Part shown: positions 29,974-37,983 of the stretch, piece after piece | Layout: the number at the start of each line of letters is the position of its first letter | Numbering within the stretch: the first letter of the stretch is position 1 | NCBI GenBank assembly: GCA_009784525.1 | Contig: WRBM01000014.1 | Location: 1-41,732, forward strand | Source: Erysipelotrichales bacterium | GTDB lineage: Bacteria > Bacillota_I > Bacilli_A > Acholeplasmatales > WRBM01 | Direction: 5' to 3' | DNA length: 41,732 bases | The notes under the pieces: generated by a model | Database searches by the model: none | What the model saw: only the letters and a program-made list of their open reading frames with translations | What the model was told of the DNA's origin: nothing | Position numbers and translations under genes: made by a program

Positions 29974-31431
29974 ATGAGAATAAAAAAAATAATTAAAGAA
30001 CTAAAAGAAGTCAGAGTAAAAAAATATAATAACCACGTTGTTAAAGGCATTGAGACAAATAGTAAACAAGTAACGAAAAATACAGTTTTTGTTGCTATTT
30101 CGGGCACTCATTTTGATGGACATGATTTTATAGATGAAGCTATTAAAAACGGCGCCAAATCGATAATATACGATTCTGAAGTTTGCGATAAAAAAGAAGG
30201 AATAAATTACTTTAAAGTGTATGATACTAAAAAAGCTTTATCATATGTAGCCAATACTTTCTATCGAAACATTACCAAAAAAGTAAAACTAATTGGCGTA
30301 ACAGGTACAAATGGTAAAACTTCGATAACAACCATCTTACATAATTATCTGGAATATATCGGAAAAAAAAGCTTATTAATGGGAACAAACGGTATTTATT
30401 TTAATAAAACAGTAATTGAAAATATTAATACAACACCGGATATTCTTTTATCATTAAGGCATATTAAACAAGCCTACAAAAATGGCGCCCGTTATGTAGT
30501 GATGGAAGTAAGTAGTCATGCTATTAAAGAACTTAGAGTTGACCGCTTTGATTTTGATGTTGCAATATTTTCTAACCTTACTCATGATCATCTAGATTAT
30601 CACAAATCTATTGTTGATTATCGTTATACTAAAGGTATATTTTTACAAAGCTTGCCGAATAATAAACGTAAAACAACGATTGCTAATGGCGATGATGACT
30701 CATTTAGAATCTATAATCGGATGATAAAGAATAATCTCTTGACTTATGGAATCCGTCAAGATGTTGATTACCGAGCGCTGAACATCGATAACTCTGTTGA
30801 AGATGGTGTATCGTTTCGGCTTTTACATAAAGATAAAAAATACAAAGTTAAAACCTTTCTTTTAGGTGAATTTAATGTTTATAATATTTTAAGTGCGATA
30901 GCTTGCATTAATTTTTTAGGTTTTAAAATTGAAACTTTTGTTAGTTTTCTTAAAATCTTTAGGCAAATTGATGGCCGAATGGAAATGTTTGAAATTAATA
31001 AACGCTTTTATCTGATTGATTTTGCCCATACACCCGATAGTGTGCAAAATATTCTCAAAAATATTCGTAAACTCGGCTTTAAACGTCTGACTGTAATTAT
31101 TGGCTGTGGTGGTAATCGTGATCGTAAAAAACGAGAAATAATCGGTAAACTTGTTGTTAGTTATGCGGATAAAGTTTATTTTACTTCAGATAATCCTCGC
31201 GATGAAGATGAGATGAGTATTATTCAAGATATAATCCGTAAAATTCCTTTTTACAAAAAGAATTACGACATTATCATTAATCGAGAAAGAGCAATTGAAG
31301 CCGCAATTGCCGCAAGTGTTCCCAAGGAAATAATCATTGTTTTAGGCAAGGGATTTGAAAATTTTCAGATTATCAAAGGCAAGAAATATGAATTTAATGA
31401 TAAAGAGGTAGTAAAGAAATATGCACGTTAA
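29974..31431 (+). CDS. murE: UDP-MurNAc-tripeptide synthetase (MurE)
   Basis: MurE adds the third amino acid to UDP-MurNAc-L-Ala-D-Glu in the cytoplasm. The 485-residue protein has the N-terminal UDP-binding domain (GIETNSKQV, VAISGTHFDGHDFI), the ATP loop GVTGTNGKTSITTIL, and MEVSSHAIKELRVDRFDFD. The C-terminal motif TSDNPRDEDEMSII carries the DNPR signature of meso-diaminopimelate-adding enzymes, whereas lysine enzymes usually differ here. The start ATG 29974 follows AAGGTG by five bases and is preferred to the TTG just upstream. It overlaps mraY by 11 bases at the head of a murE-mraY-murD operon. Confidence 0.95.
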   Translation: MRIKKIIKELKEVRVKKYNNHVVKGIETNSKQVTKNTVFVAISGTHFDGHDFIDEAIKNGAKSIIYDSEVCDKKEGINYFKVYDTKKALSYVANTFYRNITKKVKLIGVTGTNGKTSITTILHNYLEYIGKKSLLMGTNGIYFNKTVIENINTTPDILLSLRHIKQAYKNGARYVVMEVSSHAIKELRVDRFDFDVAIFSNLTHDHLDYHKSIVDYRYTKGIFLQSLPNNKRKTTIANGDDDSFRIYNRMIKNNLLTYGIRQDVDYRALNIDNSVEDGVSFRLLHKDKKYKVKTFLLGEFNVYNILSAIACINFLGFKIETFVSFLKIFRQIDGRMEMFEINKRFYLIDFAHTPDSVQNILKNIRKLGFKRLTVIIGCGGNRDRKKREIIGKLVVSYADKVYFTSDNPRDEDEMSIIQDIIRKIPFYKKNYDIIINRERAIEAAIAASVPKEIIIVLGKGFENFQIIKGKKYEFNDKEVVKKYAR

Positions 31432-32422
31432 TATTATTCTAGTTATTTGTTCTTTTATAAGTTTTTTCTTAGTTATCTTCACTATGCCAGCGTTTATCAG
31501 ATATATTAAAAAAATTAAATTTGGCCAATTTATTCGAACTGATGGCCCAAAGGAACACTTAAAAAAAGAAGGGACTCCTTCCATGGGAGGAGTCGTTTTT
31601 ATCCTAGCGACTCTAGCTGGTTTTCTTACAGCGATAATCTTTCTGGAGTTTGAGTATCCGATGATGGTTTTTTATAAAAAAGTTACGTTGCTGATTTTGC
31701 CATTTGTGGCTTTTGGTTTGCTAGGTTTCTTTGATGATTATCTTATTGTTTTAAAGAAAAGCAATAAAGGTTTAAGCGGTAAACTAAAATTTCTTTATCA
31801 AGTATTAATTGCAGCTATATTTTTCTTTATTTTCTTGGCTTTAGGGTTTACGACAGAAGTTAACTTCTTTAATTTATTTACAGTAAATTTATGGTTTTTA
31901 TATGGTTTGCTGATTCTATTTATTTTAACAGGAAGTTCAAATGCTGTTAATCTTACTGATGGCCTAGACGGTTTAGCAACTGGAACAATGCTTATTGCTT
32001 TGAGTTTCTTTCTATATATTGCCCATATACGTGGCGAATTAATTATTATGGCTTTTATAATTGCTTTAATGTCGGCTTTGGTTGGCTTTTTGTTTTTCAA
32101 TTATAAGCCAGCTAAAATTTTTATGGGTGATACAGGCTCATTAGCATTAGGCAGTATCCTCGCAACATTAGCTATCATGCTTAAAGTAGAAGCATTCTTA
32201 ATCATTATCGCTTTACCTTTTATTTTAGAAACATTAAGTGTTGTCTTTCAGGTTTTTTATTTTAAACGTACAAAAGGCAAAAGATTGTTTTTGATGGCGC
32301 CTTTACATCATCATTTTGAACTTAAAGGCTATTCTGAGAAGAAAGTAGTTTGGCTATTTTATAGTATTACCTTTATTGTTTTAGCAATTTCTATTTTTGT
32401 TTACCGGGCTACTTACCTATGA
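31421..32422 (+). CDS. mraY: phospho-MurNAc-pentapeptide translocase (MraY)
   Basis: MraY transfers phospho-MurNAc-pentapeptide to undecaprenyl phosphate in the membrane, making lipid I. The 333-residue protein has about ten helices and all family loops: TDGPKEHLKKEGTPSMGG, GFFDDYLIVLKKSNKGLSGK, NLTDGLDGLATG, FMGDTGSLALGS and MAPLHHHFELKG, with the catalytic Asp residues and the HHH motif intact. ATG 31421 lies inside the end of murE with GAGGTAG ahead. Its stop overlaps the murD start by four bases (ATGA). Confidence 0.97.
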   Translation: MHVNIILVICSFISFFLVIFTMPAFIRYIKKIKFGQFIRTDGPKEHLKKEGTPSMGGVVFILATLAGFLTAIIFLEFEYPMMVFYKKVTLLILPFVAFGLLGFFDDYLIVLKKSNKGLSGKLKFLYQVLIAAIFFFIFLALGFTTEVNFFNLFTVNLWFLYGLLILFILTGSSNAVNLTDGLDGLATGTMLIALSFFLYIAHIRGELIIMAFIIALMSALVGFLFFNYKPAKIFMGDTGSLALGSILATLAIMLKVEAFLIIIALPFILETLSVVFQVFYFKRTKGKRLFLMAPLHHHFELKGYSEKKVVWLFYSITFIVLAISIFVYRATYL

Positions 32423-33639
32423 AGTACTTAATCTTAGGAAAAGGTAAAAATGGTGAGGGCATTAAATTAGTCCTAGAACATTTGAAAATTGATTATGACT
32501 TTCTAGATACCGCTGAAGTCAAAAAACTAAATTATAATCTCGTAATTAAAAGTCCTGGCATTCCTATTGATTTACCTATTTTTACGGAATTTAAAAAAAA
32601 GGGTATTGAAGTTATTACTGATATTGAACTTTGTTACCGCTATTTTCCTAGACGTTATATTGCGATTACCGGAACTAATGGAAAAACCAGCACAACGAAA
32701 ATGCTCGCAGAAATACTAGCCAAAGAAGTTAAAGCCGTAGCTTGCGGCAATATTGGCTATACTATTTGTCAGGCAATTTTAGAACACCCTAAAGATACAA
32801 TCTTTGTTGTTGAACTTTCCAGTTTTCAATTAAATAATTGTCGTCTTTTTAAACCAGAAATTAGTATGTTACTTAATTTAGGGACAGCCCATCAGGATTT
32901 TCATGGTAATATTCCCAATTATCATCAGGCAAAAGTTAAGATTGCGATTAATCAAACCGAAAAAAATCTTTTAATTTATAATAGTGAAGATAAAAATATC
33001 TTGAAGATGATTTCTGATTTGAAAGTTTCAAAACTAAGCTTTTCTAGTAAAATCAGTAATAATGATTGTTATCTTAAAGGAGACTATCTTTACTTTAAGG
33101 GACAAAAAATAATTAAGAAGAAACTTTTTGAACAATCGCTTTCGGTAGTAGCGGATAATGTATTAGCAGCTCTTAGCACAGCACTTTATTTAGGCATTTC
33201 CAAACAGACAATCAAAAAATATTTTAAAGAACCAAAAATCGATTTACATCGTTTAGAACCAGTAGGAAAGTATAATTTTAATGATGCTAAGTCAACGAAT
33301 CCAGCTTCAGCTGTTATGGCTTTAAATAAAATGACTGAACCGGTATTATTGCTTTGTGGTGGGAAAAAACGTAATGAAAACCTTTTAGAGCTAGAACCAG
33401 TTTTAATGAAAATAAAAAGAGCTTATGCCTATGGGGAAACAAGTCTCTTACTTAAAGAATATTTTAATAAAAATAATATTGAGTGCGAAGTATTTGTAAC
33501 ACTTGAAGAAGCGCTAATCTCTATAAAGGCTAATAGAAAGAAAAAAGAAGTTTTATTGTTTTCGCCAATGATGGCTTCATGGGATCAATTTAAAAGTTAT
33601 GAAGAGCGAGGCGAAATTTTTAAGAATTTTTGGGCTTAA
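32419..33639 (+). CDS. murD: UDP-MurNAc-L-alanine--D-glutamate ligase (MurD)
   Basis: MurD adds D-glutamate to UDP-MurNAc-L-Ala. The protein opens with a short Rossmann-like domain (LILGKGKNGEGIK, LVIKSPGIPIDLP), then the ATP loop IAITGTNGKTSTTKML, VVELSSFQLNN and the C-terminal NDAKSTNPASAVMAL and LLLCGGKKRNE. At 406 residues it is shorter than the usual ~450, mostly through a compact N-terminal domain. It is the last gene of the operon and overlaps the end of convergent plsC by 20 bases. Confidence 0.92.
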   Translation: MKYLILGKGKNGEGIKLVLEHLKIDYDFLDTAEVKKLNYNLVIKSPGIPIDLPIFTEFKKKGIEVITDIELCYRYFPRRYIAITGTNGKTSTTKMLAEILAKEVKAVACGNIGYTICQAILEHPKDTIFVVELSSFQLNNCRLFKPEISMLLNLGTAHQDFHGNIPNYHQAKVKIAINQTEKNLLIYNSEDKNILKMISDLKVSKLSFSSKISNNDCYLKGDYLYFKGQKIIKKKLFEQSLSVVADNVLAALSTALYLGISKQTIKKYFKEPKIDLHRLEPVGKYNFNDAKSTNPASAVMALNKMTEPVLLLCGGKKRNENLLELEPVLMKIKRAYAYGETSLLLKEYFNKNNIECEVFVTLEEALISIKANRKKKEVLLFSPMMASWDQFKSYEERGEIFKNFWA

Positions 33640-34414
33640 AATTATTATGTTTTTGGAAATGTTCATTGATAATATCATAGAGGTTTATTGTTGTTTGGCT
33701 AATTGTTTCTGCTTTAGTTTCCAATGTTTCAACTTGATATGGCGGAAGATAGTGTAAAGTAATTAAAGGTTTTTTCCGAAATAAAAAGATTCTTCTGATA
33801 AAGCCTGGATTTCTGAAAGTAAAGCAACAAGGCAAAATTAATGAGGCGTTTTCCGTCGCAAAGCGGACAGCGCCTTTTTTAAATGGTTTTATTTCCTGTG
33901 AATAAAGATTAAGCGAACCTTCTGGATAAACTAAAACTTTTTTTCCTTTTTTTAAAGCTTCAGACATTGAGGCTAGAAATTTAGGATATTGTTCGCGTTT
34001 CTCGGGAATAGGAACAGCCCCACAAAGTTCGATAATCTTACCAATAATAGGAAGTCCTAAATTAGATTGTAAAGAAGTCGCAAAAAGTCGTCTTGGTAAA
34101 AATTTACCGACAAGGATATAAGAATCCCAAGGATGGATGTGATTGGAAATCACAATACAGCCCTTTTTTTTAATCAATTTTTTATTTTTTTTACCTTTTA
34201 CTTTCAATCCCATAAAGATATAGGCGTAAAAATAAGCGATAGAGACCATTATCCGTGCTACAAAAAAATAAGCAATCAAATGAAAAAATCCTTTTTGAAA
34301 GAAGGGATAATCATCAGGAAGAACAACTTTTTTGGCTTTAATGTTTTGAAAACTGTGTTCTACTTGTCCGCTTTGAATTTTCTCGTCATCGTTTTTGATT
34401 TCATTATTATCCAT
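33620..34414 (-). CDS. 1-acyl-sn-glycerol-3-phosphate acyltransferase (PlsC type)
   Basis: This 264-residue membrane acyltransferase has the catalytic box SNHIHPWDSYIL (HX4D), the glycerol-phosphate box VYPEGSLNLYS and the segment GAVRFATENASLILPCCF. It acylates lysophosphatidic acid, giving phosphatidic acid for membrane lipids. Hydrophobic text around residues 48-75 anchors it. ATG 34414 (MDNNEIKNDDEK) with GGGTGAT ahead is chosen. A longer in-frame version would start at 34537, upstream of the consensus extended -10 (TGATATAAT, hexamer 34440-34435 on the minus strand). It is divergent from nadD and convergent with murD. Confidence 0.88.
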   Translation of the reverse strand: MDNNEIKNDDEKIQSGQVEHSFQNIKAKKVVLPDDYPFFQKGFFHLIAYFFVARIMVSIAYFYAYIFMGLKVKGKKNKKLIKKKGCIVISNHIHPWDSYILVGKFLPRRLFATSLQSNLGLPIIGKIIELCGAVPIPEKREQYPKFLASMSEALKKGKKVLVYPEGSLNLYSQEIKPFKKGAVRFATENASLILPCCFTFRNPGFIRRIFLFRKKPLITLHYLPPYQVETLETKAETISQTTINLYDIINEHFQKHNNFKPKNS

Positions 34415-34434
34415 ATTATCACCCAGATAAACAA

Positions 34435-34488
34435 TTATATCATTTTTTTGGAAAAAATCTAGAGTATTTGGACAAATTATGATATAAT
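34435..34488. promoter_or_regulatory. divergent extended -10 promoters for plsC and nadD
   Basis: Both directions have TGATATAAT: on the minus strand with hexamer 34440-34435 for plsC, and on the plus strand with TG at 34480-34481 and TATAAT 34483-34488 for the nadD operon. Neither has a strong -35. Confidence 0.7.
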
Positions 34489-34508
34489 TTTCATAGAGGT
34501 TTAAAGAT

Positions 34509-35072
34509 ATGAATATTGTATTTGGCGGTACTTTCAATCCCCCTACTTTGGCTCATGAAAAGATGATTGATTATTTATTACTTAAGTTTAATCCTGAAAA
34601 TCTGATTATTGTTCCAAGCGGTGAATATAATCATAAAGAAAGCAAAAAATATAGTAAACATCGTTTAAAGATGCTTTATATTTTAGCTAAGGAAAGAGCA
34701 AAAGTTAAAATTACAGCGATTGAATTAGAAAAGCAGTTTTTGGGAACTTTTCAGACTCTAAAAATTTTGGAGAAAGATTATCCGGATATTTATTTTGTTT
34801 TAGGTAGTGATAATCTAGCTAGTTTTGAGGCTTGGATTAACTTTTCCAGGTTAATTAAAGAGTATCGCTTTATTGTCTTTGAACGCAAAAATTATAATGC
34901 CAAAAGATTGATTTCTGAACTATATCCAAATTATCAGGACCGTTTTACAATAATTGATTTCAATATCGAAATTTCATCTTCAGAAGTTAAAAGGAATTTA
35001 TCTAAATATCGTAACTTTCTTAATCCAGATGTTTATCGTTATATAGAAATTCATGATTTATATAAGGAGTGA
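34509..35072 (+). CDS. nadD: nicotinate-nucleotide adenylyltransferase
   Basis: NadD adenylates nicotinate mononucleotide to form deamido-NAD. The 187-residue protein starts with the nucleotidyltransferase signature FGGTFNPPTLAHEKMI, has VLGSDNLASFEAWINF, and ends with the ISSSEVKRNLSKYRNF loop (normally ISSTxIR). The length is normal for a single-domain NadD, without a fused YqeK HD domain. AGAGG lies ahead of ATG. It is the first gene of an operon with nadE, mnmA and recD2. The stop is separated by five bases from the nadE start. Confidence 0.93.
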   Translation: MNIVFGGTFNPPTLAHEKMIDYLLLKFNPENLIIVPSGEYNHKESKKYSKHRLKMLYILAKERAKVKITAIELEKQFLGTFQTLKILEKDYPDIYFVLGSDNLASFEAWINFSRLIKEYRFIVFERKNYNAKRLISELYPNYQDRFTIIDFNIEISSSEVKRNLSKYRNFLNPDVYRYIEIHDLYKE

Positions 35073-35077
35073 GTGCT

Positions 35078-36856
35078 ATGTTTTTTCAGGATTTTATAAA
35101 AGTCCAAGCTATAAGTCCAACACTTAGAATAGGTGATCCGCTTTTTAATGTTAAAGAAATGCTTAAAGCTTTAAAAACTACAAAAGCATCAATCGTTGCT
35201 TTTCCAAAATTGTCAGTTACTGGCTACTCTTGTAAAGATTTTTTTTGGCATCAGTCACTATATTTAAAAACAATTGAAGCTATTGAATATTTTTTAAAGA
35301 ACAATTCTTTTCCTGGAATTGTGATTATCGGAAGCCCGTTTAAGATTAAGGAAAACTTATATAATACAGCGTTTATTATACAAAAAGATAAAGTATTAGG
35401 TATTGTGCCTGAATCCGCATTTCAATATCAGAATCGCTGGTTTAAAAATGGACTGGAAGTTGAGGATACTGTTGAATTTTTAAAAATGGAAGTCCCATTT
35501 GGTTCTGCTATTTTTTCTAGTGAAGCTTTACATTTTGCGATTGTTTTTGATGATAATTTGCCAAATTTTAGCGATGTGCTTAGCTTAAAGGGGGCTAATT
35601 TAATTATTCATTTAAGCGCTGATTATGCGACTTGGGATCATTATTTTAATCGCTTATCGGAAATCAAAGCCTTAGCTAATAAAAATAAAGTTGCTTATCT
35701 TTTAGTTAATGCTTCGCATGGAGAATCAACAGGAGAACAAGTTTGCCTTGGTCAGAATATTATTGGTTTTAATAGTGAATTTTATGAAGCTCAAGAAGAT
35801 CTGACAGTCGACTTAGACTTGCAAAAAATAAATTATCAACGCAAGGATTTAAAACAAGACTTATTCCCAGAAATTTTAGTAAATGAAATTAAGTTTGATT
35901 TGCCAAAAACAAATAATTTTACTTTTGAACGGGAATTTAATAAATTGCCGTTTGTGCCTAAAGAAAAAAGAGCTTTTGATTTGATTAAAGAAATTATTGT
36001 TAAGGGTTTAGCACAACGTCTTGAAGCAAGCAAGCTAAAAAAAGTCATAATTGGTATTTCAGGCGGACTCGATAGTACTTTAGCCCTATTATTTTGTCAT
36101 AGTTTATTTAAGAAAAATCCAGAAAATATTATTGCGGTAACAATGCCTTGTTTTCCGACAAGCGAAAAATCATATCAGCGAGCTTTAGCTTTGGCTAAAA
36201 CTTTAAAAGTTACTCTTAAAGATATCCGTCTTGATGAAGCAGTAACAGAACATTTTAAGTTAATTGCTCACGATTTAAATAATACCGATATAGTTTATGA
36301 AAATACACAAGCGCGTTATCGGACCCTTATTTTAATGAATTTGGCCAACAAAGAGCAAGGGCTTGTTATTGGCACAGGTGATTTAAGTGAGATTGCTTTA
36401 GGTTTTTCCACATATAACGGTGATCAGATGAGTATGTATAATCTTAATGCCGGAATCACAAAAACTAATGCTCGTTTTTTGGTTTCTGCCTATAGTGAAC
36501 TTTATCCGGAAATAAAAAAACTGCTTATAGAAATTGTGGAAGCTAAGGTCTCACCTGAATTAAAAGAAAATCAAAATACAGAAGATATTCTTGGTGATTA
36601 TGAAATAAATGACTTTATCCTTTATCGCTTTTTAAGCAGTAATGAAGAAATAAAACGAACAGCATTTCTAGTAAGCAAAACTTTTAAATTAAGTCTAGAA
36701 GAAGCAGAAGCTTTTGTCAATCGTTTTTATCAAAGGTTTATAACTAGTCAGTTTAAAAGAGCCGCAAGCCCAGATGGACCTCAAGTTGGTCAATTTTCAC
36801 TTTCCGCTAAAACCGCTTATCTATTACCAAGCGACTTTCGCTTTTTAGTCAAATGA
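35078..36856 (+). CDS. nadE: NAD+ synthetase with degenerate glutaminase domain
   Basis: The 592-residue chain has an N-terminal nitrilase-like domain (1-260) and a C-terminal NAD synthetase domain with the ATP pyrophosphatase loop GISGGLDSTLALL (SGGLDS 328-333), RYRTLILMNLANK and GTGDLSEIALGFSTYNGD. Normal two-domain NadE uses a Glu-Lys-Cys triad to release ammonia from glutamine. Here the expected Glu in AFPKLSVTGY is Lys44, the Lys in VPESAF is Glu112, and the Cys in HFAIVFDD is Phe157, so the glutaminase is probably dead and the enzyme would rely on free ammonia or another donor. ATG 35078 has AAGGAG eight bases ahead. It overlaps mnmA by four bases. Confidence 0.92.
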   Translation: MFFQDFIKVQAISPTLRIGDPLFNVKEMLKALKTTKASIVAFPKLSVTGYSCKDFFWHQSLYLKTIEAIEYFLKNNSFPGIVIIGSPFKIKENLYNTAFIIQKDKVLGIVPESAFQYQNRWFKNGLEVEDTVEFLKMEVPFGSAIFSSEALHFAIVFDDNLPNFSDVLSLKGANLIIHLSADYATWDHYFNRLSEIKALANKNKVAYLLVNASHGESTGEQVCLGQNIIGFNSEFYEAQEDLTVDLDLQKINYQRKDLKQDLFPEILVNEIKFDLPKTNNFTFEREFNKLPFVPKEKRAFDLIKEIIVKGLAQRLEASKLKKVIIGISGGLDSTLALLFCHSLFKKNPENIIAVTMPCFPTSEKSYQRALALAKTLKVTLKDIRLDEAVTEHFKLIAHDLNNTDIVYENTQARYRTLILMNLANKEQGLVIGTGDLSEIALGFSTYNGDQMSMYNLNAGITKTNARFLVSAYSELYPEIKKLLIEIVEAKVSPELKENQNTEDILGDYEINDFILYRFLSSNEEIKRTAFLVSKTFKLSLEEAEAFVNRFYQRFITSQFKRAASPDGPQVGQFSLSAKTAYLLPSDFRFLVK

Positions 36857-37983
36857 AAGAGAAAGTGATAATTGGACTTTCCGGCGGAGTTGATTCCAGT
36901 GTTGCTTTAATATTGTTGCTTGAGGCAGGTTATGATGTTGAAGCATGTTTTATGAGAAATTGGGATAGTGCCGCAAATAATGATATTTTAGGCAATCCTG
37001 ATTCTGATAATGCTATTTGCCCGCAAGAAAGTGACTATCAGGATGCTTTGGCTGTTGCGCAAAAACTCAATGTGAAATTGCATCGAGTTGATTTTATCAA
37101 AGAATATTGGGAGGCAGTTTTTGTCTTTTTTTTAGATGAACTAAAAAAAGGAAGGACACCAAATCCAGATATTCTTTGTAACAAAGAAATTAAGTTTAAG
37201 GCTTTTTTAAATTATGCTGAAACGTTAGGTTTTGAGAAAATTGCGATGGGTCATTATGCTGATATTAAAGAAGTTAATGGTAAAAAATACTTAGCTAAAG
37301 CTAGTGATACTAATAAGGACCAAACTTATTTTTTATCGCAGCTTTCCGCTAAACAAATTGAAAAAGCGCTTTTTCCGCTCGGCAAGCTATTAAAAAGTGA
37401 AGTCAGGGAAATTGCCTTAAAACATGATTTAATTACTAGTAAGAAGAAAGATTCTACAGGAATCTGCTTTATCGGAGAAAGAAATTTTAGTAAGTTTCTT
37501 CGTAATTATCTGCCAGCTCAAAAAGGTAGTATTAAAACTTTAGATGGAAAAGTTTTAGGTGAACATGAAGGTTTGATGAATTATACTATTGGCCAAAGAA
37601 AAGGAATTCAAATTGGTGGCCGTAATGACGCTGATAAAGATGCCTGGTACGTCTTAGGTAAAAATATAGAAGAAAATGTACTTTATGCCGGACAGGGATT
37701 TGAAAATGAGTATCTTTATGCGGATACCTGTATATTAGAAGATGTTAATTATTTAGGAGAAAAATTTGAAGGCGAAAAGGCTTTAAATGCGAAGTTTCGT
37801 TATCGGGCAGAAGAACATCCAGTTTTAATTAAATTTGACAAAAAAGAAATTCTAGTTCGTTTTGTTGAACCAATCAGAGCTGTTACACCAGGTCAGGCCT
37901 GTGTATTTTATCAAAATGACATCTGTCTTGGTGGTGGCACAATAAAAGAAGTTTTTCGAAATGGCGAAAAAAGAAAGTATTAA
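36853..37983 (+). CDS. mnmA: tRNA 2-thiouridylase MnmA
   Basis: MnmA puts sulfur on uridine 34 of tRNA-Lys, -Glu and -Gln. The 376-residue protein has the PP-loop GLSGGVDSSVALILL, the MRNWDS segment, the first catalytic cysteine in TPNPDILCNKEIKF, and the second in DSTGICFIGERNF, followed by YTIGQRKGIQIGG and the C-terminal barrel. The start ATG overlaps the nadE stop (ATGA), and its own stop shares one base with the recD2 start. The mnmA-recD2 order matches Bacillus (trmU-yrrC). Confidence 0.96.
   Translation: MKEKVIIGLSGGVDSSVALILLLEAGYDVEACFMRNWDSAANNDILGNPDSDNAICPQESDYQDALAVAQKLNVKLHRVDFIKEYWEAVFVFFLDELKKGRTPNPDILCNKEIKFKAFLNYAETLGFEKIAMGHYADIKEVNGKKYLAKASDTNKDQTYFLSQLSAKQIEKALFPLGKLLKSEVREIALKHDLITSKKKDSTGICFIGERNFSKFLRNYLPAQKGSIKTLDGKVLGEHEGLMNYTIGQRKGIQIGGRNDADKDAWYVLGKNIEENVLYAGQGFENEYLYADTCILEDVNYLGEKFEGEKALNAKFRYRAEEHPVLIKFDKKEILVRFVEPIRAVTPGQACVFYQNDICLGGGTIKEVFRNGEKRKY

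Noticed and set aside
34414-34537. N-terminal extension of PlsC by 41 residues
   Set aside because: The extra region would start upstream of the minus-strand promoter -10 and overlap the nadD start; ATG 34414 has its own GGGTGAT.
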